DNA of 12,906 nucleotides from JBBKWG01 sp037968835 (GTDB lineage Bacteria > Pseudomonadota > Alphaproteobacteria > Rhodobacterales > Rhodobacteraceae): assembly GCA_037968835.1 (NCBI GenBank), contig JBBKWG010000027.1, positions 1 through 12,906 on the forward strand, read 5' to 3'. The first letter of the stretch is position 1. Each line of letters begins with the position of its first letter. Under the pieces are notes generated by a model. It had not been told where the DNA came from. It saw only the letters and a program-made list of their open reading frames with translations, and did not search any database. Of the stretch, positions 1-6,835 are shown one piece after another. A program made the position numbers and the translations under genes.

Positions 1-281
1 CGGATGCGGTCCTGCGCAATACCGAATGTTCCGGGCAGTTCCGACCCGTCCGACAGCGCCATCAAAGCTGAACTGCCCGCCGCGACATAGTTCAAAGCGC
101 CGCCCGACCGCAGCGCCGCCGCAAACAATTCGGCGGCCGCGACAATCTGCGTCCCGGCTGCCATGACCGCTTGAGCGGCGGCGATCTGGCCCGCGATCAG
201 GGCAGTCGCGGCGTCGTTGAGATGCATCGCGTCGATGCAGTCTTCCATGCGTGGTGTCACTTCGGTCTGCATCATCAACAT
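1..281 (-). CDS. murQ: MurQ-like N-acetylmuramic acid 6-phosphate etherase, N-terminal part (runs off the window)
   Basis: The 93 visible codons match the start of MurQ, a cytoplasmic SIS-domain lyase that removes the lactyl ether from MurNAc-6-P to give GlcNAc-6-P and lactate during cell-wall recycling. Seen: an N-terminal TE(x)TPR opening, an alanine-rich helix, then LRSGGALNYVAAGSS and DGSELPGTFG. Family members usually show LRAGGRLIYVGAGTSGR and D(A/G)xEcPPTFG. The glutamate of the second motif, which I believe corresponds to a catalytic Glu of E. coli MurQ, is kept. The SGR of the phosphosugar loop is replaced by SAL, so the protein is a divergent member and could have a different substrate. 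The start at 281 is chosen because GGGGAG (minus strand, 295-290) lies 8 nt upstream; in-frame ATGs at 275 and 272 are alternatives. It diverges from the amino-sugar kinase operon, which supports the role. Confidence 0.75.
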   Translation of the reverse strand, partial: MLMMQTEVTPRMEDCIDAMHLNDAATALIAGQIAAAQAVMAAGTQIVAAAELFAAALRSGGALNYVAAGSSALMALSDGSELPGTFGIAQDRI

Positions 282-303
282 GCGATTCTCTCCCCGCTAC
301 GAA

Positions 304-331
304 CTAATACCTTTTAAATACCTTTTGTCCA
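304..331 (-). promoter_or_regulatory. Candidate promoter of the murQ-like gene, overlapping an operator-like repeat
   Basis: On the minus strand TGGACA (331-326) and TATTAG (309-304) are separated by 16 bp and resemble -35 and -10 boxes (4 of 6 matches at each). The spacer and the -10 box are filled by the AAAGGTAT direct repeat, an arrangement expected for repression. The predicted start of transcription would be close to the ribosome-binding site, so the leader would be very short. Inference from motif matching only. Confidence 0.35.
307..326 (-). promoter_or_regulatory. Tandem AAAAGGTAT repeat, putative operator facing murQ
   Basis: On the minus strand AAAAGGTAT occurs twice, at 326-318 and 315-307, with an 11-bp period (one helical turn). 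The same word, again doubled at 11 bp, lies just before the divergent kinase gene at 530-548. Sharing of the doubled word by the two divergent transcription units suggests one regulator for both, most simply the GntR-family protein encoded at 1451-2221. Binding itself is inference. Confidence 0.5.
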
Positions 332-426
332 CAAAAATCGCGACGCGCATTTATCACCGGTTGCTTACTCCAAGAAAATAGTGTGCGAAACAAAGATCTG
401 GATTTGAGAGTTTGCCTGATCCAGCC

Positions 427-456
427 CTGACATATACGTTATTTGAGATTTATGAG
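427..456 (+). promoter_or_regulatory. Weak candidate promoter upstream of the kinase operon
   Basis: CTGACA (427-432) is followed after 18 bp by TATGAG (451-456). It would leave a leader of about 90 nt before the kinase start, with the AAAGGTAT pair at its 3' end. A competing candidate is TTGCTC (511-516) with TATCAT (535-540), which would give an almost leaderless mRNA. The sequence alone does not decide between them. Confidence 0.2.
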
Positions 457-529
457 GCTATCCCTCCGCATTTGCGTTGGATCTTACACACCCCACGACA
501 CGTCTGCACTTTGCTCTTCCCATCGGACT

Positions 530-548
530 AAAGGTATCATAAAGGTAT
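530..548 (+). promoter_or_regulatory. Tandem AAAGGTAT repeat, putative operator overlapping the kinase ribosome-binding region
   Basis: AAAGGTAT occurs at 530-537 and again at 541-548, again with an 11-bp period. The second copy ends 3 nt before the kinase ATG at 552, and its AAAGG is also the only Shine-Dalgarno-like stretch there, at a spacing of 6 nt. A protein bound here would block transcription start or early elongation. It is the counterpart of the pair at 307-326. Confidence 0.5.
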
Positions 549-551
549 TGT

Positions 552-1454
552 ATGATCGAGTCGCGGGACATAAATTTGATCGGCGTGGACGGAGGCGGCA
601 CGGGATGTCGCGTGGCCATCGCCGATAGCCATCAGACCGTCCTTACCGTTGCGGAAGGCGGACGCGCCAACGTCACCAATGACTTCGACCGAGCACTCCG
701 CAACCTTCGGGAAACCCTGGAAATCGCGGCGCAGAAGTCTGGTCTTGATCACGCTCGTCTAACAACCGCCACAGTGCATCTGGGCTTGGCCGGGGCCGAC
801 ACCCACGACACGGCCGCTCGGGTTGCCAGCGCGTTGAAAGGCGCCCTGGGTTTTGATCATGTCACCGTTACGGACGACCGTGCGACAACCGTCGCGGGGG
901 CGTTGGGCGGAGACGACGGGTTTCTGGCGGCCGTCGGAACGGGATCATTCGTCGCGTCCCGCCGCGATGGCCAGAACACCTTTGTCGGCGGTTACGGCCT
1001 TCAGGTCTCCGACCAGGCATCGGCCGCCTGGTTGGGTCGCAGGCTGCTTGAGGAGACCCTGCTTGCCCATGACGCGATTCGATCACACACCAATCTGACC
1101 CACGCCATCCTTGCGAGATTCGGCGAAGATCCGGACGACATCGTCGCCTTTAGTGTCGACGCCAGCCCGGCCGATTATGGCAAACTCGCGCCCGATGTTG
1201 TCGCCGCCGCAGAAGCGGGCGACGCCGTGGGTTCGGCACTGATGCAGGAGGGGCACGCCTATCTCAAGGCGGGTCTGGCGCGTCTCGGCTTCAATCCGGG
1301 CGAAGAATTGTGTCTGACCGGCGGCGTTGGCAGGCAGTACGCCCGCTACTTCGCAGACACCGCCATCATCGTCGAGCCGCAGGGGAGTGCCGTCGCGGGT
1401 GCGGTCCGCTTGGCCGCCATGGCAGCACAGCAAAGAGCGGGAACAGCGCCATGA
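552..1454 (+). CDS. BadF/BadG/BcrA/BcrD-family amino-sugar kinase (N-acetylglucosamine or glucosamine kinase)
   Basis: A 300-residue cytoplasmic kinase of the ASKHA fold (BadF/BcrA family), the group that holds GlcNAc kinases and bacterial glucosamine kinases. It should phosphorylate (N-acetyl)glucosamine at O6 with ATP. Visible motifs: the phosphate-1 loop DGGGT at residues 13-17, a TDD with the likely catalytic aspartate at 107-109, the phosphate-2 loop GTGS at 129-132, the SDQxSxxWLG stretch at 153-162 and the adenosine-site glycines GGVG at 257-260. Length is normal for the family. It is the first gene of the operon, and its TGA overlaps the ATG of the regulator gene (ATGA, 1451-1454). 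The SIS deaminase and nagA downstream point to amino-sugar catabolism. GlcNAc versus GlcN as substrate cannot be told from sequence. Confidence 0.85.
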   Translation: MIESRDINLIGVDGGGTGCRVAIADSHQTVLTVAEGGRANVTNDFDRALRNLRETLEIAAQKSGLDHARLTTATVHLGLAGADTHDTAARVASALKGALGFDHVTVTDDRATTVAGALGGDDGFLAAVGTGSFVASRRDGQNTFVGGYGLQVSDQASAAWLGRRLLEETLLAHDAIRSHTNLTHAILARFGEDPDDIVAFSVDASPADYGKLAPDVVAAAEAGDAVGSALMQEGHAYLKAGLARLGFNPGEELCLTGGVGRQYARYFADTAIIVEPQGSAVAGAVRLAAMAAQQRAGTAP

Positions 1455-2221
1455 CCATCTCGGAGTTTCTTGCCCCTGCGCTCTGGCTGACATCCGATGC
1501 CGGGCCGCGCTATGTCCAGTTGCGAAAGCGCATCGCCGAAGGCGTTGAACAGGGCGTCCTGAAACAGGGTAGCCCTCTTCCCCCTGAACGCGAAATCGCG
1601 ACGCTGACGAACATGTCGCGAGTGACAGTGCGCAAGGCGATGCAGGCGCTGGCCGAGGAAGGGCTGATCGTCCAGAAACAGGGATCCGGATCGTTCGTCG
1701 CGGTAAAACCGCCGCTGATCGAACAATCGCTGTCGCGCCTGACCTCGTTCACCGAAGACATGACACGGCGCGGCATGGTGTCGACTTCGCGCTGGCTGGA
1801 ACGTGGAATATTCATCCCCTCGCCGGACGAAGTGATCGCGCTGGCGCTGCGCGCGGACGACTCGGTGTCCCGCCTCTCGCGGCTACGGACGGCCGACAAC
1901 AAACCGATGGCAATCGAGCGGGCGACGCTGCCGGTGTCGATCCTGCCGAACCCGGCGCTGGTCGAAACGTCGCTTTATGCTCTGCTGGAAAAGTCGGGCC
2001 TCCGCCCTGTGCGTGCGCTGCAAAAGATATCGGCGATCAACCTCGGCGACTCTGATGCACAACTGCTCGAGATCGAACCCGGTCGCGCTGGCCTGAAGAT
2101 CGAGCGGACTTCCTATCTGGCGGATGGGCGGTCCGCAGAATTTACACAATCCATCTATCGCGGCGACGCCTACAACTTTGTAGCCGAATTGCGACTTGCA
2201 AAGGAACCGGCACTTCCATGA
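1451..2221 (+). CDS. GntR-family regulator, HutC/UTRA subfamily (NagR-like)
   Basis: A 256-residue transcription factor. Residues about 18-85 form the GntR winged helix-turn-helix, with LPPEREIATLTNMSRVTVRKAM around 43-64 and a wing KQGSGSFV at 76-83. Residues about 95-245 form a UTRA ligand domain, the sensor that in the NagR/DasR/NagQ group binds phosphorylated amino sugars. The start at 1451 is preferred because it overlaps the kinase stop in ATGA; the same frame is open further upstream but there runs inside the kinase gene. Its stop overlaps the next start in the same way (2218-2221). Its place inside the operon suggests that it controls these genes and the divergent murQ-like gene through the AAAGGTAT pairs. 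That and the effector (GlcNAc-6-P or GlcN-6-P) are inference. Confidence 0.9.
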   Translation: MTISEFLAPALWLTSDAGPRYVQLRKRIAEGVEQGVLKQGSPLPPEREIATLTNMSRVTVRKAMQALAEEGLIVQKQGSGSFVAVKPPLIEQSLSRLTSFTEDMTRRGMVSTSRWLERGIFIPSPDEVIALALRADDSVSRLSRLRTADNKPMAIERATLPVSILPNPALVETSLYALLEKSGLRPVRALQKISAINLGDSDAQLLEIEPGRAGLKIERTSYLADGRSAEFTQSIYRGDAYNFVAELRLAKEPALP

Positions 2222-3249
2222 TCCAATCCACATCGCAGATGCGCCGCGAGGTGCTCGAGATTCCTGCGGCGGTTGACCGGCTACTGACCGAAGGCAACGC
2301 TGACATGAAACATGCCGCCAATGCACTGCGCGACCGCAATCCCGCATTCATGGTCAGTGTCGCTCGAGGGTCGTCCGATCACGCCGCGACATACTTCAAA
2401 TACGCAAGCGAGCTTTTGATCGGCGTGCCCGTCGCTTCGGTCGGCCCGTCTGTGGCGTCGGTTTACAAGCGCAGGCTCAAGCTCGCCGGTAGCGCCTGTG
2501 TGTCAGTGTCCCAATCCGGCAAAAGCCCGGACATCGTGGAGATGGCCCGCGTGGCGCGCGATTGCGGCGCGCTGTCCTTTGCGATGACCAATAATCCTGG
2601 CTCGCCCTTGGCCCGGGTCAGCGATCACACGCTCAACCTTCATGCCGGGCCCGAACTGAGTGTCGCTGCAACAAAGACCTTCGTCAATTCGGCAGTTTCG
2701 GCAATCTGGCTGCTGGCGGAATTCGTGGGCGACGACGCGTTGTTGGCGGCGATACGTGGCCTGCCCGAGGTTCTGGAAAGGGCGGCTCAGGAAACCTGGC
2801 CAGACATGGCGAGCAGGATCGGCGAGCGGACCTCGCTATTCTGTCTGGGCCGGGGTCCGGCCTCAGCCATTTCGGCTGAAGCCGCGCTGAAGTTCAAGGA
2901 GACCTGCCAGTTGCATGCCGAATCCTATTCCTCGGCCGAAGTGCTGCACGGCCCCGTGTCCATCGTCGACAAGGGGTTCCCGGTGATTGCCCTGGCGTCG
3001 CAAGACGAGGCCGAGGAACCGCTGTGCAATGTCGCCGACGAAATGGCGGCCAAGGGTGCCTCGGTCTTTGTAACCTCTTCTAAGGCGAAGTTGGCCCAGG
3101 CCCTGCCCGTGGTGCGCACCGGCCACCCGCTGACCGATCCGATCGCCCTTATTACGAGTTTCTATTCAATGGTGGAAACGGTGGCGATGGCCCGAGGAAT
3201 AAATCCCGACGCGCCGCGCCATCTCAACAAAGTCACCGAAACGATCTGA
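2218..3249 (+). CDS. nagB-II: Double-SIS-domain protein, probable glucosamine-6-phosphate deaminase (NagB-II type)
   Basis: A 343-residue protein resembling the isomerase half of GlmS without the N-terminal glutaminase domain. This is the architecture of NagB-II, which converts GlcN-6-P to Fru-6-P and ammonia. SIS domain 1 shows ARGSS (49-53), SQSGKSPD (98-105) and GPELSVAATKTF (144-155). SIS domain 2 shows LGRG (210-213), EAALKFKE (221-228) and AEVLHGP (240-246). The C-terminal tail PRHLNKVTET (333-342) mirrors the GlmS tail that closes over the active site. It lies between the regulator gene (4-nt overlap) and nagA (2-nt gap), so it supplies the step after NagA. No classical NagB is present in the window. 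A related sugar-phosphate isomerase activity cannot be excluded. Confidence 0.85.
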   Translation: MIQSTSQMRREVLEIPAAVDRLLTEGNADMKHAANALRDRNPAFMVSVARGSSDHAATYFKYASELLIGVPVASVGPSVASVYKRRLKLAGSACVSVSQSGKSPDIVEMARVARDCGALSFAMTNNPGSPLARVSDHTLNLHAGPELSVAATKTFVNSAVSAIWLLAEFVGDDALLAAIRGLPEVLERAAQETWPDMASRIGERTSLFCLGRGPASAISAEAALKFKETCQLHAESYSSAEVLHGPVSIVDKGFPVIALASQDEAEEPLCNVADEMAAKGASVFVTSSKAKLAQALPVVRTGHPLTDPIALITSFYSMVETVAMARGINPDAPRHLNKVTETI

Positions 3250-3251
3250 TC

Positions 3252-4382
3252 ATGTTCCTCACAGCCTATATTGGCGCGGCGATCCACGACGGCCACGGCC
3301 TGCATCTGGGCAAGGCACTGGTATGCGACCCCGCTGTCGCCCTAAGGATTGTCGACATCGAAGATTTGCCGGCCGGATGTAGCTGCCAGACTCTCGACGG
3401 CGGGTACATCACCCCGGGGTTCGTCGATCTTCAGGTCAACGGCGGCGGCGGTGTGATGTTCAACGACGAACAATCGGTCACGGCGCTTGAAACCATCGCC
3501 GGCGCCCATGCTGATACTGGAACCCGCGCGCTGTTGGCGACGCTCATCACCGATACGCCGCAACGCACCCACAAGGCGATAGACGCGGTCGAAGCGGCGA
3601 TTGAACGAGGCGTTCCGGGTATCTCCGGCATCCATCTGGAAGGCCCGCATCTGTCGGTTAGCCGCAAAGGCGCCCACGATCCCGATCTGATCCGCGCGAT
3701 GACCGACAGTGATCTGGACATGATCGTCGGTGCGGCGGCACGTCTTCCTAACGTCATGGCGACCATTGCGCCGGAAAACGTTACACTGGATCAGGTGACG
3801 GCACTTGTCCGGGCCGGTGTGATCGTATCGCTGGGACACAGCGATTGCGACTACAACACCGCCATCGCCTATATGCAGGCCGGCGCTTCGTGCACGACCC
3901 ATTTGTTCAATGCGATGAGCCAGCTTGGCAGCCGTGAACCTGGCCTGGTGGGTGCCACACTCGATAGTCCCGCCTGTTTTGCGGGACTGATCGCGGATGC
4001 CGTGCACGTACATCCAGCGACGATCCGCACGGCGCTACGCGCAAAGTCGGGGCTGGACCGGATCTTTTTGGTCACCGATGCTATGTCATCGGTCGGCTCG
4101 GATCTCGGTTCGTTTGAACTGAACGGCAGAACGGTGTTTCGGCGCGATGGCTCCTTGCAGCTGGAGGACGGAACCCTTGCCGGTGCCGATATTGACATGA
4201 CGCAGTCCCTCCGTGTGCTCGTTCAGCAAGTCGGATTGGACGCGGCACAGGCAATCGGCATGGCAACTGGGATTCCCGGCAGCATCCTGAAGCCGACCGC
4301 ATTCAACGGATTGATCGAGGGCGAAATGCTGGGCAACATCTTGTACATGGATGACGACTTCCGCGTACAGCCTCTGGGCTAG
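3252..4382 (+). CDS. nagA: N-acetylglucosamine-6-phosphate deacetylase
   Basis: A 376-residue amidohydrolase that removes acetate from GlcNAc-6-P to give GlcN-6-P in the cytoplasm. Family signatures in order: PGFVDLQVNGGGGVMFND (55-72), GIHLEGPHLS (126-135), LGHSDCDY (194-201), TTHLFNAMSQL (215-225), DAVHVHP (249-255) and LVTDAMSSVG (273-282). Expected metal ligands are E130, H196 and H217, and D276 is the likely catalytic base. The first position has DLQVNG rather than an HxH pair, as in single-metal NagA enzymes of the E. coli type. It starts 2 nt after the SIS-protein stop with no convincing ribosome-binding site, so translation is probably coupled. It is the last gene of the salvage operon; the next gene is 238 bp away. 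Confidence 0.95.
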   Translation: MFLTAYIGAAIHDGHGLHLGKALVCDPAVALRIVDIEDLPAGCSCQTLDGGYITPGFVDLQVNGGGGVMFNDEQSVTALETIAGAHADTGTRALLATLITDTPQRTHKAIDAVEAAIERGVPGISGIHLEGPHLSVSRKGAHDPDLIRAMTDSDLDMIVGAAARLPNVMATIAPENVTLDQVTALVRAGVIVSLGHSDCDYNTAIAYMQAGASCTTHLFNAMSQLGSREPGLVGATLDSPACFAGLIADAVHVHPATIRTALRAKSGLDRIFLVTDAMSSVGSDLGSFELNGRTVFRRDGSLQLEDGTLAGADIDMTQSLRVLVQQVGLDAAQAIGMATGIPGSILKPTAFNGLIEGEMLGNILYMDDDFRVQPLG

Positions 4383-4399
4383 TTGTTTGGCTGCGGTGC

Positions 4400-4418
4400 G
4401 ATAGGCAAGGAACCTATC
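4400..4418. repeat. Inverted repeat after nagA
   Basis: GATAGG (4400-4405) and CCTATC (4413-4418) are perfect inverted copies around a 7-nt spacer, 17 nt after the nagA stop. No T-tract follows, so it is not a canonical intrinsic terminator. It could be a weak RNA hairpin or a regulator site for the ydc-type operon. Confidence 0.35.
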
Positions 4419-4446
4419 AGTCACAAGTTAAATCTCGGCTGCGCGC

Positions 4447-4468
4447 CCGCATGTTCCGCGCAATGCGG
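4447..4468. repeat. Second inverted repeat in the nagA-ydcS gap
   Basis: CCGCAT (4447-4452) and ATGCGG (4463-4468) flank a 10-nt spacer and are followed by CTTTGGTT. It may act as a weak terminator of the amino-sugar operon or as an operator. The rest of the gap (4469-4606) shows an 8-bp palindrome TTTCGAAA at 4527-4534 and no convincing promoter. Confidence 0.3.
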
Positions 4469-4620
4469 CTTTGGTTGAGACTCGACCATCCACTGGTAGG
4501 GAAAGCCAAAATATGTATTTGCGAATTTTCGAAATCGGCGCAGACTTGTTGGCGATGCTGGTGGGGGCGCGAAGACCCTTCCCGGCGGTAACGCATGGCA
4601 TTAATCAGGGAGACTTTGGA

Positions 4621-5778
4621 ATGAATGGACATTTTCTCGTATCAACAACCGTCGTAGCGCTTGTTGCCGCACTACCGGTGCTGGCGCAATCGATGACCGA
4701 GGTTGGCCCCGGCGAAGGTCAGGTCGATATCGTTGCCTGGCCCGGCTATATCGAACGAGGAGAAACTGCGGCTGATTTTGATTGGGTGACCAAGTTCGAA
4801 GAAGCGTCGGGCTGCGCAGTCAACGTAAAGACAGCCAACACCTCGGACGAGATGGTGGCATTGATGAACGAAGGCGGCTTCGACCTGGTCACCGCTTCAG
4901 GCGACGCGTCGTTGCGGCTGATCGCCGGAAATCGCGTTCAGCCGGTCAACGTCGATCTCATCCCGTCGTGGTCGACCGTCGACGACCGACTGAAGGACGC
5001 TCCCTGGCACACGGTCGACGGCACGCACTATGGTACGCCCTACATGTGGGGGCCGAACGTGCTGATGTATAACTCCACCGCCTTTGGGGACAGTCCGCCT
5101 TCATCCTGGAACGTCGTGTTCGAGGAAACGACCCTGCCGGACGGCGCGTCGAATGTGGGCCGGGTGCAAGCCTATGACGGTCCCATTCACATTGCCGATG
5201 CGGCCAACTATCTGATGCATCACCAGCCCGAGCTTGGCATCACCTCTCCCTACGAGCTGAACGCCGATCAATACGCCGCCGCGCTCGATCTGTTGCGCGC
5301 TCAGCGCAAATTGGTCAACCGCTACTGGCATGACGCCTTCATCCAGATGGATGATTTCAAGAACGAAGGCGTGGTCGCGTCAGGCTCGTGGCCGTTCCAG
5401 GTGAATATTCTGCAAAGCGAGGAGCAACCGATCGCCTCGGTCATTCCAGTTGAGGGTGCGACGGGTTGGGCCGACACCACGATGATGCACGTCGATGCGG
5501 CACATCCGAACTGCAGCTATATGTGGATGGAGCATTCGCTGGCCTCGAACCTGCAATCGGATTTGTCGGTCTGGTTCGGCGCCAACCCGGCGGTTCCAGC
5601 GGCCTGCACCGACGGTCGCGGGATGCAGACAGCGGAAGGATGCACCAAGAACGGTCTCGACGATTTTGAGAAGATCAAGTTTTGGACCACGCCGGTCACT
5701 TCCTGCGAAAGCCAAGGCGAATGCGTGCCTTACTATCGCTGGGTCTCCGACTATATCGGCGTGATTGGGGGACGCTGA
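4621..5778 (+). CDS. ydcS: Periplasmic polyamine-type ABC transporter substrate-binding protein (YdcS/PotD-like)
   Basis: A 385-residue extracytoplasmic solute-binding protein of the spermidine/putrescine class. Residues 1-22 form a signal peptide with a hydrophobic core and a probable cut near VLA-QS; the n-region (MNGH) is unusual in having no Lys or Arg. The mature part begins QVDIVAWPGYIERG and contains KTANTSDEMVALMNEGGFDLVT (70-91), a block I recognise from the YdcS-like proteins of rhizobia and roseobacters. Six cysteines (65, 298, 329, 341, 362, 368) suggest disulfides. The start at 4621 is chosen for AGGGAG at 4607-4612, 8 nt upstream; the frame stays open back to 4471, but that extension reads as non-coding leader. 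First gene of a five-gene operon. Polyamine binding is inferred from family and from the aldehyde dehydrogenase at the end of the operon. Confidence 0.85.
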   Translation: MNGHFLVSTTVVALVAALPVLAQSMTEVGPGEGQVDIVAWPGYIERGETAADFDWVTKFEEASGCAVNVKTANTSDEMVALMNEGGFDLVTASGDASLRLIAGNRVQPVNVDLIPSWSTVDDRLKDAPWHTVDGTHYGTPYMWGPNVLMYNSTAFGDSPPSSWNVVFEETTLPDGASNVGRVQAYDGPIHIADAANYLMHHQPELGITSPYELNADQYAAALDLLRAQRKLVNRYWHDAFIQMDDFKNEGVVASGSWPFQVNILQSEEQPIASVIPVEGATGWADTTMMHVDAAHPNCSYMWMEHSLASNLQSDLSVWFGANPAVPAACTDGRGMQTAEGCTKNGLDDFEKIKFWTTPVTSCESQGECVPYYRWVSDYIGVIGGR

Positions 5779-5785
5779 CGCATCC

Positions 5786-6835
5786 ATGGCCCGAAACCGG
5801 CCCGGCGACAATTCTCGCCGGGTCCAACAAACGGACGCCCCATTGTCCATTGCCGTCGAGTTTGACCATGTCTCGCGTCATTTCGGGACAGTCCGTGCCG
5901 TTGATGACGTGTCCCTTGCCGTCGCCGAGGGCGGTTTCTTTGCCATGCTCGGCCCTTCCGGATCGGGCAAGACTACTTGCTTGCGTCTGATCTCGGGGTT
6001 CGAGCGACCGTCGGCGGGTGAAGTCCGGATCTTCGGGCAAGCCTCGCAAAACGTCCCGCCGAACCGCCGGCCGGTGAACACCGTTTTTCAGGACTACGCC
6101 CTGTTTCCGCACCTCAGCGTGGCTGACAATGTGGCCTATGGGTTGATGGTCAAAGGCGTCGACCGTCGCCGCCGCGCCGCCTCGGCCGACGAAATGCTGT
6201 CACTGGTCAAACTTGACGGTTATGGCGCGCGCAAGCCGGCTCAACTATCGGGCGGTCAACGCCAGCGGGTCGCGCTGGCTCGCGCGCTGGTCAACAAACC
6301 ACGCGTTTTGTTGCTGGACGAACCGCTAGGCGCGCTGGACCTAAAGTTGCGCGAGGCCATGCAGGAAGAACTTAAGTCGCTACAGCGCGCACTGGGCATC
6401 ACTTTTATCTTCGTCACCCATGACCAGGGCGAGGCGCTGTCGATGGCCGACCAGGTCGCAGTGTTCAACGAGGGGCGCATCGTTCAGGTCGGCACTCCGC
6501 AGGAGATTTACGAACGGCCTGGTACACGGTTCGTTGCCGATTTCGTCGGTTCGGCCAATGTAATCTCATCGGATCTGGCCGCACGTGCAGGCGGTCCATT
6601 TCGTTCGGCCAGCCTGCGGCCCGAAGCGATCACCCTGGCCCCGTCTGGTAACGCGCGACTTACTGGAACGGTCAGTGGCGTGCGTTATCTGGGATCAGTG
6701 AACAGGATCACAGTCGAAGTGGGCGACGAGAGTCTGAATGTCGCACTCCCAGCTGCCCTGCCTTTGCCTGAAGTAGGTGCCGAAGTAGGTCTAACCTGGC
6801 CCGATGGCGCTCTGCACCCGATGGAGGCGGAATGA
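5786..6835 (+). CDS. ydcT: ABC transporter ATPase, polyamine type (YdcT/PotA-like)
   Basis: A 349-residue nucleotide-binding subunit that powers the importer at the cytoplasmic face of the inner membrane. Visible: Walker A GPSGSGKTT (56-64), Q-loop Q102 in FQDYALFP, signature LSGGQRQRVALARAL (154-168), Walker B VLLLDEP (174-180), D-loop GALD and switch histidine H212 in THDQGEAL. The C-terminal region from about 250 (RFVADFVGSANVI onward) is a TOBE-type regulatory domain, as in PotA. The ATG at 5786 lies 7 nt after the ydcS stop; the nearest G-rich stretch (5767-5772) is rather far upstream, so a start at TTG 5765 or just before the conserved core near 5842 is possible. Its stop overlaps the next start (ATGA, 6832-6835). 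Confidence 0.9.
   Translation: MARNRPGDNSRRVQQTDAPLSIAVEFDHVSRHFGTVRAVDDVSLAVAEGGFFAMLGPSGSGKTTCLRLISGFERPSAGEVRIFGQASQNVPPNRRPVNTVFQDYALFPHLSVADNVAYGLMVKGVDRRRRAASADEMLSLVKLDGYGARKPAQLSGGQRQRVALARALVNKPRVLLLDEPLGALDLKLREAMQEELKSLQRALGITFIFVTHDQGEALSMADQVAVFNEGRIVQVGTPQEIYERPGTRFVADFVGSANVISSDLAARAGGPFRSASLRPEAITLAPSGNARLTGTVSGVRYLGSVNRITVEVGDESLNVALPAALPLPEVGAEVGLTWPDGALHPMEAE

Noticed and set aside
443..628. 61-codon plus-strand reading frame ahead of the kinase
   Set aside because: It overlaps the operator repeats and the kinase start in another frame, lacks a ribosome-binding site and resembles no protein.
3342..4013. 223-codon minus-strand reading frame antisense to nagA
   Set aside because: It is the mirror frame of a GC-rich real gene; nagA has full family motifs over the same bases.
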